44,668 bases of DNA from Myxococcales bacterium (GTDB taxonomy: Bacteria; Myxococcota_A; Polyangia; Polyangiales; Houyiibacteriaceae), in assembly GCA_029862185.1 (NCBI GenBank), contig JAOTXX010000029.1, positions 1 through 44,668 of the forward strand, given 5' to 3'. The notes under the pieces are model-generated. The model searched no databases, was not told where the DNA came from, and saw nothing but the letters and a program-made list of their open reading frames with translations. This document shows, piece by piece, positions 40,814 through 44,668 of this stretch; position 1 is the first letter of the stretch; each line of letters starts with the position of its first letter. The position numbers were made by a program, and so were the translations under genes.

Positions 40814-41187
40814 GGCCGCCGAATCAGTAGCAGGCCGAGCGTTCGCCGAGAAGGCCGTCCTCCCCTCGAGAATCGGAGCGACAAGCCGGCGCAGGCCTGA
40901 CACAAAATGACAATTGGAAATGAACCGACAGCCAGATTGCAGTAATCCTTTTTCAACGGACGAAAGAACAGGTCCGTACAAGACGCGTTCCCGTGTCCTT
41001 GCGAGACCTTACGCCGATCGCCGGTGTTCTGGGGCGCCTAACGACTCGCAAGTGCGGTCCGAGGTCGGCGTGCGCTCGTGTACGCGCCGTGTTTGACGCG
41101 GTTGGGCTAAGCCGCTACTTCCGACGCCTGAAGCGGGGAATGTGGGTGTTCGTGGTGTACCCCGCGTTATCAACGGAGAGAATCACT
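40814..41187. other. Gene-free stretch between divergent genes
   Basis: Holds the divergent promoters of the membrane protein and the Ala-rich lipoprotein. The only pair I can suggest is TTGACG (41093-41098) and TACTTC (41116-41121), 17 nt apart, for the plus-strand gene. No other element was recognised. Confidence 0.4.
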
Positions 41188-41550
41188 ATGACCAAAAACA
41201 TTTTTCGATTGGGCCTGGTCCTCGCGCTTTGCGGGGCCATGACGGCTTGCAAGAAGGCACAAGAAGCCGCCGATGAGGCTGCGGCCGCAGCGGAACATGC
41301 GGCGCACGAAGCGGCGGAGGCTGCTGAAGCAGCTGGAGAAGCCGCCGGAGAAGCTGCTGAAGCAGCTGGAGAAGCCGCCGGAGAAGCTGCTGAAGCAGCT
41401 GGAGAAGCCGCAGCGGAGGCCGCAAAGGACGTCAAGGAAGCAGCCGCAGGCGCTGCCGAGGACACCAAAGCCGCCGCTGCTGACGCAAAGGAAGGCGCCG
41501 AAGCTGCCGCCGCTGACGCCAAGGCCGACCTGAAGAAGATGGCCGAGTAA
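41188..41550 (+). CDS. Ala/Glu-rich 11-mer repeat lipoprotein (LEA-like)
   Basis: A 120-residue protein: signal MTKNIFRLGLVLALCGAMTAC with the lipidated Cys at 21, then a mature part almost only Ala, Glu, Lys, Gly and Asp. It contains three 11-residue repeats AAEAAGEAAGE, followed by longer periods ending AAAADAKADLKKMAE. Eleven-residue amphipathic repeats are typical of LEA group 3 proteins and of apolipoprotein-like helices, so a lipid-bound or stress-protective helix at the envelope is plausible. CGGAGAG lies 7 nt before the ATG. A strong terminator follows. High expression is likely, given the clean ribosome site and terminator. Confidence 0.8.
   Translation: MTKNIFRLGLVLALCGAMTACKKAQEAADEAAAAAEHAAHEAAEAAEAAGEAAGEAAEAAGEAAGEAAEAAGEAAAEAAKDVKEAAAGAAEDTKAAAADAKEGAEAAAADAKADLKKMAE
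41320..41411 (+). repeat. Perfect 33-bp tandem repeat inside the Ala-rich gene
   Basis: Two exact 33-bp units (41320-41352, 41353-41385) and a 26-bp third unit (41386-41411). Each encodes 11 residues, so the frame is kept for any copy number. Exact identity suggests recent expansion by slippage or recombination. Confidence 0.9.
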
Positions 41551-41578
41551 AGCACTGGGTTTTCGGACGTCTCAATAG

Positions 41579-41608
41579 AAAGCCGGCTCACGCGAGCCGG
41601 CTTTTATT
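41579..41608 (+). terminator. Intrinsic terminator after the Ala-rich lipoprotein gene
   Basis: Arms AAAGCCGGCTC (41579-41589) and GAGCCGGCTTT (41594-41604) make an 11-bp perfect stem with loop ACGC, followed by TATT. It lies 28 nt after the stop and also separates this gene from the acyl-CoA dehydrogenase pair. Confidence 0.9.
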
Positions 41609-41696
41609 CGTTGGCGCTCCGGCGTCGGCTTGCATCGGAGGCATGGCTAACTAGAACATGTTTCACTCCGGCGGCTTCGCCGGAACGCATGAGGCC

Positions 41697-42875
41697 ATGT
41701 ATTTCGACTACACCCCCGAGCAAAAAGCGCTGCGCGACGAGCTTCGTGCGTACTTCGACCAGCTGATCAGCGACGCGCTCCTCGCGGAGCTCGATCGAGC
41801 GGAGGGCGGCGGTCCACTCTATCACCAAGCCATGCAGCAGCTCGGCGCCGATGGCTGGCTGGGGATTGGCTGGCCCAAGGAGCACGGCGGCCAGGGCCGC
41901 GGCCCGATCGAGCAGTTCATTTTCTTCGATGAGGTGCAGCGTGCCGGCTTTCCGATTCCTATCCTCACCCTGAACACCGTGGGGCCTACCCTCCTCAAGT
42001 TCGGTACGGCGGCGCAGAAGGCCAAGTACCCGCCGAAGATCCTCGAGGGCAAGTGTCACTTCTCAATCGGATACACCGAGCCGGGGTCCGGCACCGACCT
42101 CGCTTCGCTTCAGACGAGCGCAGTGCGGGACGGCGATGACTATGTGATCAACGGCCAGAAGATATGGACGAGCCTGGCCGACCACGCCGATTACATGTGG
42201 CTCGCCTGCCGAACCGACCCCGATGCACCCCCGCACAAGGGGATTTCGATCATCATCGTTCCGGCGAATGCCGAAGGCGTTCAGATCACACCGATGCACG
42301 CGCTCGGCGAGAACAACGTGCACGCGGTGTACTACGACGACGTGAGAGTTCCGGCCGAGAACATCGTAGGCGGCGAAAACAAGGGCTGGCACCTGATCAC
42401 CACGCAGCTCAACCACGAGCGCGTAGCGCTCTGTTCGGTTGGGCCGCTCGAAAAGATCTGCACCGAAACCATCGCATGGGCCAAGAAGACGCCAAACGGC
42501 GACGGAGGCATGGTCATCGACTTGCCCTGGGTGAAGAGCAATCTGGCGCGCGTCTACGCCAAGCTCGAGGTGCTCAAGCTGCTCAACTGGCAGCAAGCCT
42601 GGGGCATTGCCAAAGATGCGCTTTCGCCGGCCGATGCCTCGGCGATCAAAGTCTTCGGCTCGGAGTTCTACGTGGAAGGGTCTCGATTGCTGATGGAGGT
42701 TCATGGAGCGGCCGGTGTGCTCCATCATAGCTCCGAAGGCGCGCTCCTACGTGGGCGGCTCGAGAAGTACTACCGGATGTCGTTGGTGCTCACCTTCGGC
42801 GGCGGCACCAACGAGATCCAACGAGACATCATTTGCCAGGCGGGCCTTCGCATGCCCCGCCTCGGACGACGCTGA
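41697..42875 (+). CDS. Acyl-CoA dehydrogenase (first of a pair)
   Basis: A 392-residue flavoenzyme starting MYFDYTPEQKALRDELRAYF. The signature YTEPGSGTDLASLQTSA is in the middle domain, INGQKIWTSLADHADYMWLA follows, and the C-terminus has LLMEVHGAAGVLHHSS and LTFGGGTNEIQRDIICQ. The catalytic Glu of medium-chain enzymes (in the YEG motif) is Gly here, so the base must sit elsewhere, as in the isovaleryl-type branch. A start at 41658 would add 13 unlikely residues. The next gene begins 11 nt after the stop, and the pair resembles two-subunit acyl-CoA dehydrogenases of sterol-side-chain or branched-acid breakdown. Confidence 0.85.
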   Translation: MYFDYTPEQKALRDELRAYFDQLISDALLAELDRAEGGGPLYHQAMQQLGADGWLGIGWPKEHGGQGRGPIEQFIFFDEVQRAGFPIPILTLNTVGPTLLKFGTAAQKAKYPPKILEGKCHFSIGYTEPGSGTDLASLQTSAVRDGDDYVINGQKIWTSLADHADYMWLACRTDPDAPPHKGISIIIVPANAEGVQITPMHALGENNVHAVYYDDVRVPAENIVGGENKGWHLITTQLNHERVALCSVGPLEKICTETIAWAKKTPNGDGGMVIDLPWVKSNLARVYAKLEVLKLLNWQQAWGIAKDALSPADASAIKVFGSEFYVEGSRLLMEVHGAAGVLHHSSEGALLRGRLEKYYRMSLVLTFGGGTNEIQRDIICQAGLRMPRLGRR

Positions 42876-42886
42876 CGAGGCCCGAC

Positions 42887-44002
42887 ATGGATTTCTCCTT
42901 CACCGAAGATCAAAACAGCATTCGAGATCTCGTCAAGCAGGTGCTCACCGACATCGTCACGGACGAGTCGCTGAAGGCGCTCGCCAAAGAGGGCACCTGG
43001 TTCCACGAGCGCGCGTGGAGGCAGCTCGCCGAATCGGAAATGCTCGGGCTCGCCATTGCCGAGGAGTATGGCGGAGCCGGAATGGGGTTGACCGAGCTGT
43101 GTCTGTTGCTCCAGCAGGTTGGGCGCACCGTGGCGCCGATTCCCGCGATCGAAACACTCGTGTCCGGCGCGCTTCCTCTGGCAGAGTTTGGGACGCCGGA
43201 GCAAAAGGACCGCTTCCTTGGCGGAATTGCGCAGGGCCGTACGATCCTGACCCCGGCGCTCGTCGATGCGGGGAGCCGCAATCCGCTCAACCCTTCCGCC
43301 GTCGCCGAGGCCGACGGAGATGGCTGGCGCGTCCGCGGGCGCTTCAGCAATGTCGCCTACGCGGACGTCGCCGAACGGATCGTTGTGCCTGCGCGCACCG
43401 AGAGCGGTTCGACCGTAGTGCTGCTGGTCGATCCCAAGGCCAATGGCGTGCGCCTAGGCGCGCAGCGGGGCACCAACGGCCAGCCGCTTTGGCTTCTCGA
43501 GCTCAACCACGCTCCGGTGGCTGCCGCTGACCTGCTTGGTGGCACGGAGCAGGGCGAGGAGGTCCTTCGGTATCTCGTCGATCGCACCGACCTCGCCATC
43601 TGCGCGGTCGAATACGGCATTGCCGAGCAGGCGCTCTTCATGACCGCCACCTACTCGGGTGAACGCCAGCAGTTCCGTGTCCCCATCGCCACGTTTCAGG
43701 GCGTGACCCAGCGGGTTGGCGACGCCTACATCGACGTCCAGGCCATGCGTTCGTCGATGTGGCAAGCCTGCTGGCGTCTCGATGAAGGCCTCGACGCCGC
43801 CAAGGAGCTCGCGGTTGCGAAGTTCTTCGCTTCCGAAGCAGGCGCCCGGGTCGTGGCTGCCGCGCAGCACGTGCATGGCGGGATGGGCTTCGACCGGGAC
43901 TACCCGCTCTACCGTTACTTCATGACCTCCAAGCATCTGGAGTTCATGCTGGGCGGTACCCACGAGAGCCTGGCCAGGCTTGGCGAGCTCATCAGCGCTT
44001 GA
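42887..44002 (+). CDS. Acyl-CoA dehydrogenase (second of a pair)
   Basis: A 371-residue acyl-CoA dehydrogenase-fold protein starting MDFSFTEDQNSIRDLVKQVL, with ACGAGG before the ATG. It has EEYGGAGMGLTELCLLLQQVG and, at the C-terminus, AAQHVHGGMGFDRDYPLYRYF and MLGGTHESLARLG. The middle domain lacks the usual TEP-x-x-G-S-D signature (it reads VDAGSRNPLNPSAVAEADGDG), and the YEG Glu is replaced by Gly. It may therefore be the less active partner of a heteromeric enzyme with the gene before it (11-nt gap). The reaction is probably CoA-ester desaturation. Confidence 0.83.
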   Translation: MDFSFTEDQNSIRDLVKQVLTDIVTDESLKALAKEGTWFHERAWRQLAESEMLGLAIAEEYGGAGMGLTELCLLLQQVGRTVAPIPAIETLVSGALPLAEFGTPEQKDRFLGGIAQGRTILTPALVDAGSRNPLNPSAVAEADGDGWRVRGRFSNVAYADVAERIVVPARTESGSTVVLLVDPKANGVRLGAQRGTNGQPLWLLELNHAPVAAADLLGGTEQGEEVLRYLVDRTDLAICAVEYGIAEQALFMTATYSGERQQFRVPIATFQGVTQRVGDAYIDVQAMRSSMWQACWRLDEGLDAAKELAVAKFFASEAGARVVAAAQHVHGGMGFDRDYPLYRYFMTSKHLEFMLGGTHESLARLGELISA

Positions 44003-44005
44003 AGT

Positions 44006-44058
44006 CCCTGCCTGGAAACCGCCGATTGGTGAGACCGGTGGAACCAGGCAGGGGGTTT
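44006..44058 (+). terminator. Hairpin after the acyl-CoA dehydrogenase pair
   Basis: CCCTGCCTGG (44006-44015) pairs with CCAGGCAGGG (44044-44053), with an inner CCGCC/GGTGG stem (44019-44023 and 44037-44041), followed by GGTTT. The T-run is short, so its strength is unclear. Confidence 0.55.
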
Positions 44059-44102
44059 ATGAAGGAGAGGTTGTACCCCTGATATGACCGGTCTCCGGGT
44101 GT

Positions 44103-44110
44103 GTTACGGT
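44103..44110 (+). promoter_or_regulatory. Extended -10-like TGTTACGGT before the DUF4442 gene
   Basis: TACGGT (44105-44110) with TG before it ends 7 nt from the ATG at 44118. No Shine-Dalgarno or clear -35 is seen, so a leaderless start is likely. Confidence 0.35.
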
Positions 44111-44117
44111 TCATGTC

Positions 44118-44630
44118 ATGGCGGTCAGCACTTTTTTTCGAGCAGAAGCACTAACCACCGAATCCAAAAGGAATTTCATTCGAGACGTTTGGAATCGATT
44201 GGAGCGAGTTCCTGGCGGCAAGCGCTTGTACAGCCGGCTGGTAGGGCAGATGGCCCCGTACACCGGCTCCATCGCTGCGGTGGTTCAAGAGCTCGGGGAC
44301 GGGTACTCGCGGGTCACGCTTTCTGATCGCCGCGCGGTCCGCAATCACCTCTCGTGCATTCACGCGGTGGCGCTCGCCAACCTCGTCGAGCTCACGGGCA
44401 ACCTCGCGCTTGGCTACTCGCTTCCCGACGACGCACGCTTCATCGTCGCCGGCATGAACCTCGACTACATCAAGAAGGCGCGCGGACCCATCACCGGCGA
44501 ATGCCGCACCCCGCCCATCGAGTCGAGCGCGAGGCAGGAATACGAAGTCAATGTCACGCTCCGGGATGAGGGCGGGGACATTGTGGTGGAGGGGATGTTG
44601 CGGACACTGGTTGGGCCGAAGCAGGGGTAG
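44118..44630 (+). CDS. DUF4442 hotdog-fold protein (thioesterase-like)
   Basis: A 170-residue protein starting MAVSTFFRAEALTTESKRNFIRDVWNRLERVPGGKRLYSRLVGQMAPYTGSIAAVVQEL in layout, with the hotdog segment VTLSDRRAVRNHLSCIHAVALANLVELTGNLALGYSLPDDARFIVAGMNLDYIKKARGPIT. NHLSCIHAVA with its helix is the usual thioesterase-family active region. It resembles DUF4442/YiiD-C-type proteins that may hydrolyse acyl-CoA. The preceding acyl-CoA dehydrogenases suggest a fatty-acid-like setting. Its stop is followed by a hexanucleotide repeat. Confidence 0.8.
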   Translation: MAVSTFFRAEALTTESKRNFIRDVWNRLERVPGGKRLYSRLVGQMAPYTGSIAAVVQELGDGYSRVTLSDRRAVRNHLSCIHAVALANLVELTGNLALGYSLPDDARFIVAGMNLDYIKKARGPITGECRTPPIESSARQEYEVNVTLRDEGGDIVVEGMLRTLVGPKQG

Positions 44631-44657
44631 CAGCGGCAGCGGCAGCGGCAGCGGCAG
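44631..44657 (+). repeat. (CAGCGG)n hexanucleotide repeat
   Basis: Four full CAGCGG units plus CAG directly after the DUF4442 stop. Such a tract can slip in copy number. It ends just before the window edge. Confidence 0.8.
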
Positions 44658-44668
44658 TGTCAGCGCCA

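Noticed and set aside
41320-41411. Tandem repeat as a CRISPR array
   Set aside because: The units are contiguous without spacers and encode an in-frame 11-residue repeat.

Overview
The window is high-GC chromosomal DNA from a Gram-negative, aerobic bacterium. The family mix suggests a Myxococcota/deltaproteobacteria-like lineage, but this is an inference from gene content and I saw no rRNA marker. Supporting signs are several lipobox lipoproteins, two F420-type luciferase-like oxidoreductases, a DUF1015 protein, a TrpB2-type enzyme, a SUF operon with SufU and SufT, and many acyl-CoA enzymes. I found no rRNA, tRNA, insertion sequence, integrase, phage gene or CRISPR array.

Layout. 1-3072: an amino-acid permease cut by the left edge, diverging from a TrpB2 enzyme and an enolase-superfamily enzyme. 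3475-10353: a run on the minus strand with a small lipoprotein, a sterol desaturase-family hydroxylase, a small membrane protein, an ATP-grasp-like protein, a secreted alpha/beta hydrolase, a GH3 beta-glucosidase lipoprotein and a small unknown. 10399-12177: an antiporter with a TrkA-N domain. 12202-15570: a minus operon, DUF1015 then quinone-oxidoreductase-like then acyl-CoA dehydrogenase. 15642-19024: an F420-type enzyme overlapping a PEP-synthase/rifampin-phosphotransferase-like enzyme. 19140-24943: a second F420-type enzyme, two paralogous lipoproteins flanking DAHP synthase and a BASS-family transporter. 24940-28066: A-type Fe-S carrier, IscS-type desulfurase, tandem universal stress protein and a PPOX-fold protein. 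28147-34237: Rrf2 regulator followed by sufBCDSUT with overlapping or near-touching genes, preceded by an IscR-like operator. 34247-38535: a lipoprotein, a Cys-rich protein, a two-domain gamma-glutamylcyclotransferase-like protein, an aromatic leader peptide with an attenuator, a TrpG-like protein lacking its catalytic residues, and an enoyl-CoA hydratase/isomerase. 38516-44630: a large membrane protein, an Ala/Glu 11-mer-repeat lipoprotein, two paired acyl-CoA dehydrogenases and a DUF4442 hotdog protein.

The most unusual locus is 36854-37683. A good sigma-70-like promoter drives a 15-codon leader carrying Tyr-Phe-Phe-Trp-Phe, with mutually exclusive antiterminator and terminator hairpins. 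Next comes a stand-alone TrpG-fold protein whose nucleophile Cys, YHSL and HPES motifs are all changed. This looks like aromatic-amino-acid-controlled expression of a pseudo-glutaminase.

Two window-wide patterns also stand out. Many transcription-leading genes have a -10-like TANNNT hexamer only 5-10 nt before the start codon, which suggests leaderless mRNAs, whereas Shine-Dalgarno sequences appear mostly inside operons. Short GC-AT-GC repeats recur at gene 3' ends.
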